From an uncultured Coriobacteriaceae bacterium (GTDB lineage: Bacteria; Actinomycetota; Coriobacteriia; Coriobacteriales; Eggerthellaceae), in the NCBI GenBank assembly GCA_900552585.1, contig USAB01000009.1, forward strand, positions 1 to 31,038: DNA of 31,038 nucleotides, given 5' to 3'. Shown here piece after piece: positions 15,774 to 23,779 of this stretch. The position numbers and the translations under genes were made by a program. Every line of letters begins with the position of its first letter. Positions within the stretch are counted from its first letter, which is position 1. The notes under the pieces were generated by a model. That model had not been told where the DNA came from and did not search any database. It saw only the letters and a list, made by a program, of their open reading frames with translations.

Positions 15774-17453
15774 ATGGCGGAATTTATCTACACCATGAAC
15801 CAGGTGCGCAAGGCGCATGGAGACAAGGTCATCCTGGACGACGTGACCATGGCATTCTATCCCGGCGCGAAGATCGGCGTGGTGGGTCCGAACGGCATGG
15901 GCAAGTCCACGCTGCTGAAGATCATGGCGGGCATGGAGGACATCTCGAACGGCGAGGCGCGCCTTTCGCCCGGCTACACGGTGGGCATCCTGGAGCAGGA
16001 GCCGCCGCTTGACGAGTCTAAGACCGTCAAGGAGAACGTCGAGCAGGCTTTCAGCGACGTTATCGCGAAGGTGAACCGCTTCAACGAGATCAGTGCGGAA
16101 ATGGCCGATCCCAACGCGGATTTCGATGCGCTCATGGACGAGATGGGTAAGCTGCAGAACGAGATCGACGCAGTGAATGGTTGGGATTTGGACAGCCAGT
16201 TGTCGCAGGCCATGGATGCGCTGCAGTGTCCCGATCCCGACGAGGCGGTGGATCATCTTTCCGGCGGCGAGCGCCGTCGCGTGGCGCTGTGCAAGCTGCT
16301 GCTGGAAGCGCCCGACCTGCTGCTGCTCGATGAGCCCACAAACCATCTGGATGCGGAATCCGTGCTGTGGCTGGAGCATTTCCTGAAGAACTATCCGGGA
16401 GCCGTGCTTGCCGTGACGCACGATCGCTATTTCCTGGACAATGTGGCCGAATGGATCTGCGAAGTGGACCGCGGTACGCTGTATCCGTACAAGGGCAACT
16501 ATTCGACATGCTTGGAGACGAAGGCGAAACGCCTGGCAGCGCAGGGCCAGCAAGACCAGAAGCGCGCGAAGAAGATGCAATCCGAGTTGGAATGGGTGCG
16601 CAGCAGCCCGAAGGCCCGCCAGGCGAAGAACAAGGCCCGTTTGGAGCGCTACGAGCAGATGGCCGCAGAAGCGGAAGCGGGACGTAAGCTGGACTTCACG
16701 GAGATCCAGATTCCCGTGGGTCCCCGCCTGGGCGGCAAAGTCATCGTGGCGGACCATCTGTGCAAGGCGTTCGGCGATCGCGTGCTGATAAACGACCTGT
16801 CGTTCGATCTGCCGCGCAATGGCATCGTGGGCGTCATCGGCCCGAACGGTGTGGGCAAGTCCACGCTGTTCAAGATGATCATGGGCAGGGAAGACGTGAC
16901 GGGCGGTTCTCTCGAGATCGGGGAGACCGTGAAGATATCGTATGTCGATCAGATGCGCGAGGGCATCGATCCGGACAAATCGCTGTGGGAAGTGGTGTCG
17001 GACGGTCTGGACTACATGAAAGTGGGCGAGACCGAGGTTCCCAGTCGCGCCTATGTGGCGGCATTCGGCTTCAAGGGCTCCGACCAGCAGAAGCCGGCCG
17101 GTGTGCTGTCCGGTGGTGAGCGCAATCGCCTGAACCTGGCGCTCACGTTGAAGCAGGGCGGCAATCTGCTGCTGTTGGACGAGCCTACGAACGATCTGGA
17201 CACAGAGACCATGGAAAGCCTTGAAGAGGCCTTGCTGCGTTTCCCGGGATGCGCCGTCATCACCAGCCATGACCGCTGGTTCCTCGACCGCATCGCCACG
17301 CATATCCTGGCCTGGGAGGGGACGGACGAGAATCCCGGCGCCTGGTACTGGTTCGAAGGCAATTTCGCGGATTACCAGAAGAACCGGGAAAAGCGCCTGG
17401 GCCCCGACTTGTCGAAGCCCCATCGGGTGCATCGCAAGCTGACGCGCGACTGA
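15774..17453 (+). CDS. ettA: Energy-dependent translational throttle protein EttA (ABC-F)
   Basis: 559-residue ABC-F ATPase that binds the ribosomal E site and gates translation according to ATP/ADP. It is soluble with no membrane segments. It has two ATPase domains: Walker A GPNGMGKST at 38-46 and GPNGVGKST near 358; signatures HLSGGERRR and VLSGGERNR; Walker B LLLLDEPTNHLD and LLLLDEPTNDLD. Between strands of the first domain lies the short arm insertion (about 95-140) typical of EttA, and the interdomain linker is Lys/Arg-rich (about 250-310). The length fits EttA (about 555) rather than resistance ABC-F proteins. AGGAG lies nine bases before the start. It is monocistronic, ending at a strong terminator. 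Confidence 0.95.
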   Translation: MAEFIYTMNQVRKAHGDKVILDDVTMAFYPGAKIGVVGPNGMGKSTLLKIMAGMEDISNGEARLSPGYTVGILEQEPPLDESKTVKENVEQAFSDVIAKVNRFNEISAEMADPNADFDALMDEMGKLQNEIDAVNGWDLDSQLSQAMDALQCPDPDEAVDHLSGGERRRVALCKLLLEAPDLLLLDEPTNHLDAESVLWLEHFLKNYPGAVLAVTHDRYFLDNVAEWICEVDRGTLYPYKGNYSTCLETKAKRLAAQGQQDQKRAKKMQSELEWVRSSPKARQAKNKARLERYEQMAAEAEAGRKLDFTEIQIPVGPRLGGKVIVADHLCKAFGDRVLINDLSFDLPRNGIVGVIGPNGVGKSTLFKMIMGREDVTGGSLEIGETVKISYVDQMREGIDPDKSLWEVVSDGLDYMKVGETEVPSRAYVAAFGFKGSDQQKPAGVLSGGERNRLNLALTLKQGGNLLLLDEPTNDLDTETMESLEEALLRFPGCAVITSHDRWFLDRIATHILAWEGTDENPGAWYWFEGNFADYQKNREKRLGPDLSKPHRVHRKLTRD

Positions 17454-17489
17454 GTGCGCAGCACGGCACGGTAGTATCGAGCGGTTTGC

Positions 17490-17528
17490 ATACGGCGCGG
17501 TCCGGCGGGGAGCCGGCCCGCGCCGTAT
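17490..17528. terminator. Bidirectional terminator between ettA and MOSC gene
   Basis: An 11-bp outer stem (ATACGGCGCGG with CCGCGCCGTAT) and a 5-bp inner stem (CCGGC/GCCGG) follow ettA and are followed by ATGTTTTA. On the minus strand the same hairpin lies just after the MOSC stop at 17534. One element probably serves both convergent genes. Confidence 0.75.
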
Positions 17529-17533
17529 ATGTT

Positions 17534-18202
17534 TTACCGCTCGGAGGCCGGAGGGGCGAAACGGGTGCGCGAGCGCTGCGGTTTTTCTGCCTTGCGTTCG
17601 GCAGCTTCTTCGGCGCGGGCGAAAGCCAGCTCGCGCAGCGCCTCGGGCGGGGTCGCCTTGCAGGTGCCGTCGCCCATTTCCAGCACCTCGATGGCGTCTC
17701 CGGGCCGTATGGTGCCGCCTTTGCGTACCACGAAGAAGATGCCCTCGCGCGGGAAGATGCAATCACCCACTTGATGGTAGATGGCGCATTTGGTGTGGCA
17801 GACCTTGCCGATTTGCGAAAGCTCCATTTCCACCCCGTCGCCTGCGCGCACAATGGTGCCCAGCGGCAATGCCAGCAGATCCAGGCCCTCGCAGGTGATG
17901 TTCTCAGCAAAGCTGCCTTCGACCAGGTCCAGGCCCATCAGTTTGCGGGCGCGCAGTATGGACTCCCAAGCCAGGATGCTGACCTGGCGGTGCCATTCGC
18001 CAGCATGGGCATCGCCGACCACGCCCCAATCCGGGCGAATTTCTATCTTTTTGACGGGAACCTTGCTGCGCCCTTTCTTCTCGGACAGGTTCACAGAGCG
18101 CACCGTGCCTGCAAGCGATGCGGGTGCGGGCATGGCCGAGGGAACGGTGCCGGGGGCAATGGGCCAGCCGGGCTTCGCGGTATCAGGGGTTGCTGTCTCC
18201 AT
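17534..18202 (-). CDS. MOSC domain-containing protein
   Basis: 222 residues. MOSC domains occur in molybdenum cofactor sulfurases and in stand-alone proteins thought to carry sulfur to metal centres. Seen here: GTVRSVNLSEKKG, KIEIRPDWGVVGDAHAGEWHRQ, LVEGSFAENITCEGLDL and VCHTKCAIY, with Cys139 in HTKC at the position of the conserved MOSC cysteine. The first 28 residues are Pro/Ala-rich and probably disordered; a Lys/Arg-rich tail follows about residue 205. The ATG at 18202 has AAAGGA seven bases upstream; the longer ORF would run through tRNA-Sec. It lies downstream of selA-selB-tRNA-Sec on the same strand, behind a terminator. A link to molybdenum/tungsten selenoenzymes such as formate dehydrogenase is inference. 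Confidence 0.85.
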   Translation of the reverse strand: METATPDTAKPGWPIAPGTVPSAMPAPASLAGTVRSVNLSEKKGRSKVPVKKIEIRPDWGVVGDAHAGEWHRQVSILAWESILRARKLMGLDLVEGSFAENITCEGLDLLALPLGTIVRAGDGVEMELSQIGKVCHTKCAIYHQVGDCIFPREGIFFVVRKGGTIRPGDAIEVLEMGDGTCKATPPEALRELAFARAEEAAERKAEKPQRSRTRFAPPASER

Positions 18203-18277
18203 AGCGGTCCTTTCATGGGAACTGCACAGAAGTCGGACGGATCGTGCGCGGATGCCGTCCGAGCGTGCGCATACGAA

Positions 18278-18297
18278 AGGGCGGGTATGCCCGCCCT
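18278..18297 (-). terminator. Terminator after tRNA-Sec
   Basis: On the minus strand, AGGGCGGG, loop CATA, then CCCGCCCT is followed by TTCGT. It lies 45 bases after the tRNA 3' end. A weaker hairpin (CCTCCG/CGGAGG) lies between. It separates the tRNA from the MOSC gene. Confidence 0.6.
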
Positions 18298-18342
18298 GCG
18301 CGATAAACCCTCCGAAGCATGCCGGAGGATGTGCGGTCGGTA

Positions 18343-18440
18343 TGGCGGAGACGTGTGCGAATCGAACACACCCGAGACATTCTGCATGCCTCACAACGGC
18401 TTTGAAGGCCGCGGGACCCACCAGGGCGCCACCCGTCTCC
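18343..18440 (-). tRNA. selC: Selenocysteine tRNA (anticodon UCA)
   Basis: 98 bases ending in encoded CCA. Acceptor arms GGAGACG and CGTCTCC pair over seven bases, with a G/A mismatch at the eighth. The anticodon stem GCGGC/GCCGT encloses the loop CTTCAAA, with UCA at the anticodon, the same loop as E. coli tRNA-Sec. The variable arm is long with a 7-bp stem (GAGGCAT, loop GCAGA, ATGTCTC), and the T arm is GTGTG-TTCGATT-CGCAC. The long variable arm and UCA anticodon identify tRNA-Sec. It lies 68 bases after selB on the same strand. Confidence 0.95.
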
Positions 18441-18460
18441 ATTATCCGGGAACGCGATTG

Positions 18461-18488
18461 AGTATACCCAATATTACCGCCGAGGCAA
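18461..18488 (-). promoter_or_regulatory. Likely own promoter of tRNA-Sec
   Basis: On the minus strand, TTGCCT, a 16-base spacer and TATACT lie between the selB stop codon and the tRNA; the -10 ends 20 bases before the tRNA 5' end. Both boxes fit the housekeeping consensus well. Confidence 0.5.
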
Positions 18489-18508
18489 CATATCGCGCGC
18501 CCCTTCGG

Positions 18509-20461
18509 CTATCGTCCCGATAGTGAACGGATATCGCCCGAGCGCACCGTCACGCCTTGGGTGTCGAAGTATTCCAGCAGCGGCACGGCATATCGGCGGC
18601 TGGTGCCCATGGCGTCCTTGAGCGCTGCCACGGTTCCCGCGCCTCCGGTCTCCAAGTGCGCGCAGACCGCCTGCTTGCAGTGTTCGAGCGCGTCGGCCGC
18701 CAGGTAGAGGTCGCCGCCGATATGCACGGCGCGCCCGTCCCGTACCAGCGTTGTCAGCGCATGTTGCCCCGTCTTGGCGCCAAGGCCCGCCTCGTCGAAC
18801 AGCTTCGGCGGCATCGTGGGGGCGGCACCGCCCGCTTGCAGGGCGCCCAGCAGCGTTTGGGCCTCTTGCTCCTGCGCCTTGCATGCAGCACCCTGCGAAG
18901 CCGGGTGGCCTACCTGCCCTCCGACGACTATCGCCTTGCCGTCGTGGACCGCCTCGCCTAACAGCGCCTCGAATGCGGTTGCTCCCAGGTGGGGGGCCAC
19001 CTGTTGAGCAAGGCGGGCTTTCGGCAGGCCGGCCTGGCCGGGATGCGCAGCGTGGAAGGCGACGAGGGCGCGTTCGATGCCCGCCACGTACCGCTGCCGT
19101 AGCGACTTGGTGGCAAACGTCGCCTCTGCGCTGCCGGCCTCGCCCAGCCGTATCAGCTTCCGGTTTTTCACCGCCTCCTCCAGCATTCTGCGCACCGGTT
19201 CGCGTTCGGTTCCGATGGCGCGGGCAACCGCGGCGGCGCCGACCGGCTGCGCTTGCTCCTTCACTACATCGATCGCGGCGGTCTGCAGGTCGCCGGATTC
19301 CGATGCCTGGAGCAATTCGCGTTCGTTCGGGGTCAAGCGGGTGCGTCTGCGCGGGTAGCTCAGCAGCACGCATCCGCCGCCGGCTACCGATACCGGTGAC
19401 CAGGTGCGGATGACGAATCGGTCGCCCGCGCTCACCGGCAGCGGTTCCTCCAAGCGAATCTGCGCGAAGGCGCTTTGGCCGCTTGCCAGCTCCTTCAGGC
19501 CATCCATGAAGAGCACGCGCCCCTGCACTTCGCGGGTGCCGTGGGCGATATGCATGCGCGTCCCGCTGGGCAGGGGCTTGCCCTGTCCGGCGGTGTCGAT
19601 GAAGGTTACACGTGCATCGAAGCGGTCGGTCGGCTGCAGGCTGTCGGGCGCGGCAAGGAAGTCCCCCGGGTGGATCTGCTCCTTCTTCAGGTCGGGCAGG
19701 TTCAGGGCGACGCGGTTGCCGGCCGGCGCGGCGTCGACCGGTTGGCCGTGCATCTGCACGCTGCGGATGCGCGAGGTCAGGCCGCTCGGCAGCACCTCTG
19801 CCACGTCGCCAGGGCGCGCGGTGCCGCTCCAAAGCGTGCCGGTGACGACGGTGCCGGCGCCCCTGATGGTGAATACGCGGTCGATGGGCAAGCGCAACTG
19901 CCGGCCGAATTTGGAATGCTCGGTGCGGGCGGCGGCTTTCTGCAGCGCGCAGCGCAGCTCGTCGAGGCCCGCGCCGGTGCGGCTCGAGCAAGGTACGATG
20001 TCGGCGTTCGCGTACGGGGTGTCGGCCAGCCATGTGCGGATCTCATCGGACACGAAGGCGATCCACTCCTCGTCTACCAGGTCGGTCTTGGTCAAGGCGA
20101 CTACCAGGGTCTTCACACCCAAGGTGCGCAGTACGGCTAGGTGCTCGATGGTTTGCGGCATGATGCCGTCGTCGGCGGCGATGACCAGCAGGGCCAGGTC
20201 GATGCCGGTGGAACCGGCGATCATCTGGCGCACGAAGTGCTCGTGGCCGGGGACGTCGACCACGCCTACGGCGGTGCCGTCCGGCAGTTTCAGCTGCGCG
20301 AATCCCAGCTCGATGGTGATGCCGCGCTTCTTCTCCTCGGCCAATCGGTCGGGGTCGGTGCCGGTGAGGGCGCGGACCAACGAAGATTTGCCATGGTCGA
20401 TGTGCCCGGCGGTTCCCAGCACCACATTGGGCGCCGGCTGGCTTTCCTGCTTGGTGGGCAT
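18509..20461 (-). CDS. selB: Selenocysteine-specific elongation factor SelB
   Basis: 650-residue GTPase that brings Sec-tRNA to the ribosome at UGA codons marked by a SECIS hairpin. The N-terminal GTPase domain shows GHIDHGKSS (G1), RGITIELGFA, DVPGHEHF (G3) and LTKTDL (G4). EF-Tu-like domains 2 and 3 follow (FTIRGAGTVVTGTLWSG). The C-terminal third is the series of winged-helix domains that read SECIS, ending with VRALKD-like segments. The length fits bacterial SelB (about 615-650). AAGGAAGG precedes the ATG at 20461. It starts 31 bases after selA, so the two are one operon. A SECIS-like element to read exists in this window, in selD. Confidence 0.97.
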   Translation of the reverse strand: MPTKQESQPAPNVVLGTAGHIDHGKSSLVRALTGTDPDRLAEEKKRGITIELGFAQLKLPDGTAVGVVDVPGHEHFVRQMIAGSTGIDLALLVIAADDGIMPQTIEHLAVLRTLGVKTLVVALTKTDLVDEEWIAFVSDEIRTWLADTPYANADIVPCSSRTGAGLDELRCALQKAAARTEHSKFGRQLRLPIDRVFTIRGAGTVVTGTLWSGTARPGDVAEVLPSGLTSRIRSVQMHGQPVDAAPAGNRVALNLPDLKKEQIHPGDFLAAPDSLQPTDRFDARVTFIDTAGQGKPLPSGTRMHIAHGTREVQGRVLFMDGLKELASGQSAFAQIRLEEPLPVSAGDRFVIRTWSPVSVAGGGCVLLSYPRRRTRLTPNERELLQASESGDLQTAAIDVVKEQAQPVGAAAVARAIGTEREPVRRMLEEAVKNRKLIRLGEAGSAEATFATKSLRQRYVAGIERALVAFHAAHPGQAGLPKARLAQQVAPHLGATAFEALLGEAVHDGKAIVVGGQVGHPASQGAACKAQEQEAQTLLGALQAGGAAPTMPPKLFDEAGLGAKTGQHALTTLVRDGRAVHIGGDLYLAADALEHCKQAVCAHLETGGAGTVAALKDAMGTSRRYAVPLLEYFDTQGVTVRSGDIRSLSGR

Positions 20462-20492
20462 CTGGACCTTCCTTCCTTTTCCCGTATCCGTC

Positions 20493-22007
20493 CTATAGGG
20501 GTCGTTCGTTTGCCGCTGCGGCGAAGTAGGCGGCGAATGCCGCGCCGATTTCGGCGATCTCTTCGTCTTGGACGGTGCGGGCGTCGCAGAGCACGCAATC
20601 GTTCTTGATGCGCGCGACGATGGGCACTTCCCGTTGCTGCTGCAGGTAGGCCATGCAGCTCTGGGCGTCGGATGCCGCCGTGCGGAACGCCACCTTCACG
20701 GCGAACGTCGGGATATCGCACATGGGCAGGGCACCGCCGCCGGCGCGGGAGATCTCGGGCACTACTTCAAGCGTTGCGGCCCCGTGGGGAATGCGCCCGG
20801 CAAGTTCCCGCTGCAGCGCTTCGGCGCGGACGCACACGGAATCGGCGGGCTCGGTGAGCATCCGCACGGTGGGGATCTCGCGCACGGCGCGTTCCGGCTG
20901 CAGGTACAGGCGCAGTGTTGCCTCCAGCGCGGCAAGCGTCATCTTGTCCAAGCGCAGGGCGCGGGCAAGCGGATTGGCCTTCAAGCGGTCGATGAGCTCC
21001 TTGCGGCCGACGATGATGCCTGCTTGCGGACCGCCGAGCAGTTTATCGCCTGAAAACGATACCAAGTCGGCGCCGGCGGCAAGCGACTCGGCAATGGTGG
21101 GCTCGGCGTACTCCCCGAAGGCGTCCATGCGCTCGAAAGCGCCCGACCCCTGATCCTCATACACCAGCACGCGCTCGGCGGCGTTCGCGGCATCATCGTG
21201 GGCCCCGCGGGCAAGTGCGTCGCGCTGCTCGTTGGCCCGGTCGGCGATAGCGCGCAGGCCGGCTATACCGACGTCCTCGGTGAAGCCGATAAGGCGGTAG
21301 TTCGACCGGTGCACTTTCAGCAGCATGCTCGTATCGGGGCCGACCGCGCGCTCGTAATCGGCCGGATGCGTCTTGTTCGTGGTGCCCACCTCCACCATCT
21401 GCGCGCCGGAGAGCGCCATGATGTCGGGGATGCGGAACGACCCGCCGATTTCGACCAGCTCCCCGCGGCTGACCACCGCCTGATGCCCCTGGGCGAATTC
21501 GGAGAGCACCATCATCACGGCGGCGGCATTGTTGTTCACGGCGATTGCCGCCTCCGCACCGGTAAGCGCGCAGATCAGGGGCTCGCAGTGGGCATGGCGG
21601 CTTCCGCGGGCCATTGTCTGGGTGTCGTATTCCAATGTGGAATAGCCCGCTATCACATCGTTGACGGCTTGCACGGCGGCGGGTGCCAGCACGCTGCGGC
21701 CCAGGTTGGTGTGGATGATGACGCCTGATGCGTTGATGACGCGCCGAAGCGAGGGCCTCTCGAGCGCTTGCACGGCGCGTGCCGCGCGTTCGGCAACGCC
21801 AGCGGCGCTCACGGCGGGTGCGCCGCCGGCGAGGATGGCGCTGCGCAGGCGGGCTATCTCGTCGCGCACGGCATCGGCGACGACGGTATGGGGCAGATGC
21901 TGCGCAGCCTCCTTGGCAACGGGCTGTTCCAGCACCTCGTCGACTTTGGGCAACGAGCGCAACAGGTTGGCATCGGGTATGCGGGCGGGTTTCTGCTTGC
22001 CGGTCAT
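20493..22007 (-). CDS. selA: L-seryl-tRNA(Sec) selenium transferase SelA
   Basis: 504-residue PLP enzyme that converts Ser-tRNA-Sec to Sec-tRNA-Sec using selenophosphate; it forms a large ring-shaped homodecamer in bacteria. The PLP lysine is Lys322 in SFSGDKLLGGPQAG. Other family marks are RRVINASGVIIHTNLGRS, AIAVNNNAAAV, SRGELVEIGGSFRIP and VEVGTTNKTH. The N-terminal tRNA-binding region (LLRSLPKVDEVL) is complete. The start at 22007 has GGAGG seven bases upstream; an in-frame start at 22103 adds 32 implausible residues. It is the first gene of selA-selB and divergent from a glycosyltransferase, with 137 bases between that include a GGCGGG/CCCGCC palindrome at 22075-22090. Confidence 0.97.
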   Translation of the reverse strand: MTGKQKPARIPDANLLRSLPKVDEVLEQPVAKEAAQHLPHTVVADAVRDEIARLRSAILAGGAPAVSAAGVAERAARAVQALERPSLRRVINASGVIIHTNLGRSVLAPAAVQAVNDVIAGYSTLEYDTQTMARGSRHAHCEPLICALTGAEAAIAVNNNAAAVMMVLSEFAQGHQAVVSRGELVEIGGSFRIPDIMALSGAQMVEVGTTNKTHPADYERAVGPDTSMLLKVHRSNYRLIGFTEDVGIAGLRAIADRANEQRDALARGAHDDAANAAERVLVYEDQGSGAFERMDAFGEYAEPTIAESLAAGADLVSFSGDKLLGGPQAGIIVGRKELIDRLKANPLARALRLDKMTLAALEATLRLYLQPERAVREIPTVRMLTEPADSVCVRAEALQRELAGRIPHGAATLEVVPEISRAGGGALPMCDIPTFAVKVAFRTAASDAQSCMAYLQQQREVPIVARIKNDCVLCDARTVQDEEIAEIGAAFAAYFAAAANERPL

Positions 22008-22144
22008 GGGCTGCCTCCAGGGCGTCGTCGGTGTCTTCGCGCAATGTGTGCGGACATGCCGTATAGTGCGGGGTGGCGGGCCTGCCCGCCCGTGCGCGCA
22101 CATGCGTTGCGGCTTTCGGTCGTTCTCGATAGTAAGGGTATACC

Positions 22145-23437
22145 ATGCTGCGAATCCTGAACATCACCGCCCAGAAACCGGACAGCACGGGAAGCGGCGT
22201 CTTCCTGGCGGAAACCGTGCGGGCGTTCGCCTCCCTTGGCTGCGAGCAGGCGGTCATTGCGGGTATCGGACCCGATGACGATCCCCGCTTTCCCGAAGGG
22301 GTGCTGTTTTGCCCCGTGCGCTTCGAAACCCCGGCGCTGCCGTTTCCGGTGGTGGGCATGTCCGACGAGATGCCCTACCGGGCCACGCGGTACCGCGATT
22401 TAACCCCGGAGATGCTGGAGCGCTTCTACGCCGCCTTCAATGAGGCGCTTGACAAGGTTTTGGCCCGCTTCCGTCCCGATTTGGTGCTGTGCCATCATCT
22501 GTACCTTGTCTGCGCGCTGGCGGCTCATCGGGATTGGGACGTGCCAGTGGTGGGTATCAGCCACTCGACCGATATTCGCCAGATGCGTAGGATTCCCCTG
22601 GAACGCGCCTATGTGCGCAAGGGGGTGGCGCGCCTTTCGGGCATCTTCGCGCTGCATGGGCAGCAGAAAGAGGACATCGTGGAAACCTACGGGGTGGCCC
22701 CCGAGCGCGTGGCGGTGATGGGGACCGGCTACAACGACCGGGTGTTCCATCGCATGGAGGGATTGCGGCAACCAGATGGCGCGAACCTGGTATATGCCGG
22801 AAAGATATGGCGGAAGAAGGGCGTGCCCAGCCTGCTGCGCGCCGTGGATGCCCTGACCGATGATGAGGGGAATATCCTTTCTGCGACGGGTGACGGCATG
22901 TGCGGAATGGCGGGTGCGGCGCCATTCGGTGCCGCGGCGTCCGGCGCGCACCTTGCCGGCCGTCATCTGCGTCTGCGCTTGGCGGGTGGATACAGCAACC
23001 GCACCGATTACGAGCGCATCGTGGCCCAGGCATCGGCCTGCCATGCCGATATCGCGTTCCTGGGGCGCTTGCCCCAGGAAGACCTGGCTCGCGCCTACAA
23101 CGAGGCGGACGTATTCGTGCTCCCGTCCTTTTTCGAAGGGCTGCCGCTGGTGGTTGTCGAGGCCCTGGCATGCGGGTGCAAGGTGGTGGTCACGGACCTG
23201 CCGGGCATTCGTCCCTGGCTTTCTGCGAACGTGCCCGCCGCCCCCGTGCGCTATGTGGCGCCGCCCCGGATGCGCGATGTCGATGAGCCGGATCCGGATG
23301 ACCTGCCGCGTTTCGAAACCGATCTGGCGAAGGCTATCCGCGCAAGCCTTGCCGACCCCGTGCGTCCCTGTGCGGTCTCCCATCTGTCATGGGAGGGATT
23401 GTGCCGCCGCATGCTGGATTGGGTTCGCTTGCGGTAA
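22145..23437 (+). CDS. Glycosyltransferase, GT-B fold (GT4-like)
   Basis: 430 residues. The N-terminal Rossmann half begins MLRILNITAQKPDSTGSGVFLAE (split here across its first strand and loop) and has LVLCHHLYLV and VVGISHSTD. The C-terminal half has YAGKIWRKKGVPSLLRAVD and the nucleotide-sugar motif FFEGLPLVVVEALACG, with the paired Glu of the EX7E pattern. Retaining GT4-type enzymes transfer sugar from an NDP-sugar. No signal peptide. AAGGG lies six bases before the ATG. It is divergent from selA and the first plus-strand gene before the selenium/reductase run, after a 342-base gap. No cell-wall or polysaccharide genes are nearby, which makes a role linked to the selenium genes worth considering. 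The acceptor is unknown. Confidence 0.85.
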   Translation: MLRILNITAQKPDSTGSGVFLAETVRAFASLGCEQAVIAGIGPDDDPRFPEGVLFCPVRFETPALPFPVVGMSDEMPYRATRYRDLTPEMLERFYAAFNEALDKVLARFRPDLVLCHHLYLVCALAAHRDWDVPVVGISHSTDIRQMRRIPLERAYVRKGVARLSGIFALHGQQKEDIVETYGVAPERVAVMGTGYNDRVFHRMEGLRQPDGANLVYAGKIWRKKGVPSLLRAVDALTDDEGNILSATGDGMCGMAGAAPFGAAASGAHLAGRHLRLRLAGGYSNRTDYERIVAQASACHADIAFLGRLPQEDLARAYNEADVFVLPSFFEGLPLVVVEALACGCKVVVTDLPGIRPWLSANVPAAPVRYVAPPRMRDVDEPDPDDLPRFETDLAKAIRASLADPVRPCAVSHLSWEGLCRRMLDWVRLR

Positions 23438-23779
23438 GCAGAGTGCCTATTCCCGACGGGCGAATTGCCTTCGTCCGATTGATTGCCGCTCTGCGCCTAT
23501 TTCAGGCCGGGTTTCCCGTTCTCGAAGGAAAAACCTGACCTGTAACGGGTAAGATACTGGTTAACCGGCGTAAGGAACGAAGATCTTGCAAGGTTGGCAA
23601 GCGCGCAGGGCGCATCTGAGCGGCTTGCCGGCATGCGGACGGGCGTTTGGGCGTTTATTGCGTTCTTTGCGTCGCCTCGAGAACCTTCGGAATAATCGAT
23701 AGCCCGGATCGGGATCGTTAAACGCCTGCCCCGATCCGGGCAGGCCGCCCTGGGGCGGCTTGTTGCAAAGGAGGCAGCA
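23438..23779 (+). promoter_or_regulatory. Structured leader region before the reductase/selenium operon
   Basis: 342 bases without a convincing gene. Three successive hairpins are visible: GGCAAGC/GCTTGCC (23596-23629), a perfect 12-bp repeat GCCCGGATCGGG/CCCGATCCGGGC with a 16-base loop (23702-23741), and GCCGCC-CTGG-GGCGGC (23744-23759) followed by TTGTT. The AAGGAGG ribosome site comes right after. The last hairpin resembles a weak terminator, so the leader may attenuate the operon. I do not recognise a known riboswitch class. Confidence 0.4.

Noticed and set aside
15672..17762. 696-codon minus-strand ORF opposite ettA
   Set aside because: ettA has both ATPase domains intact; the antisense frame is only a by-product of its codon bias.
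23633..23695. 20-codon ORF in the leader of the reductase operon
   Set aside because: No ribosome site, and the length is within chance; kept only as part of the leader description.
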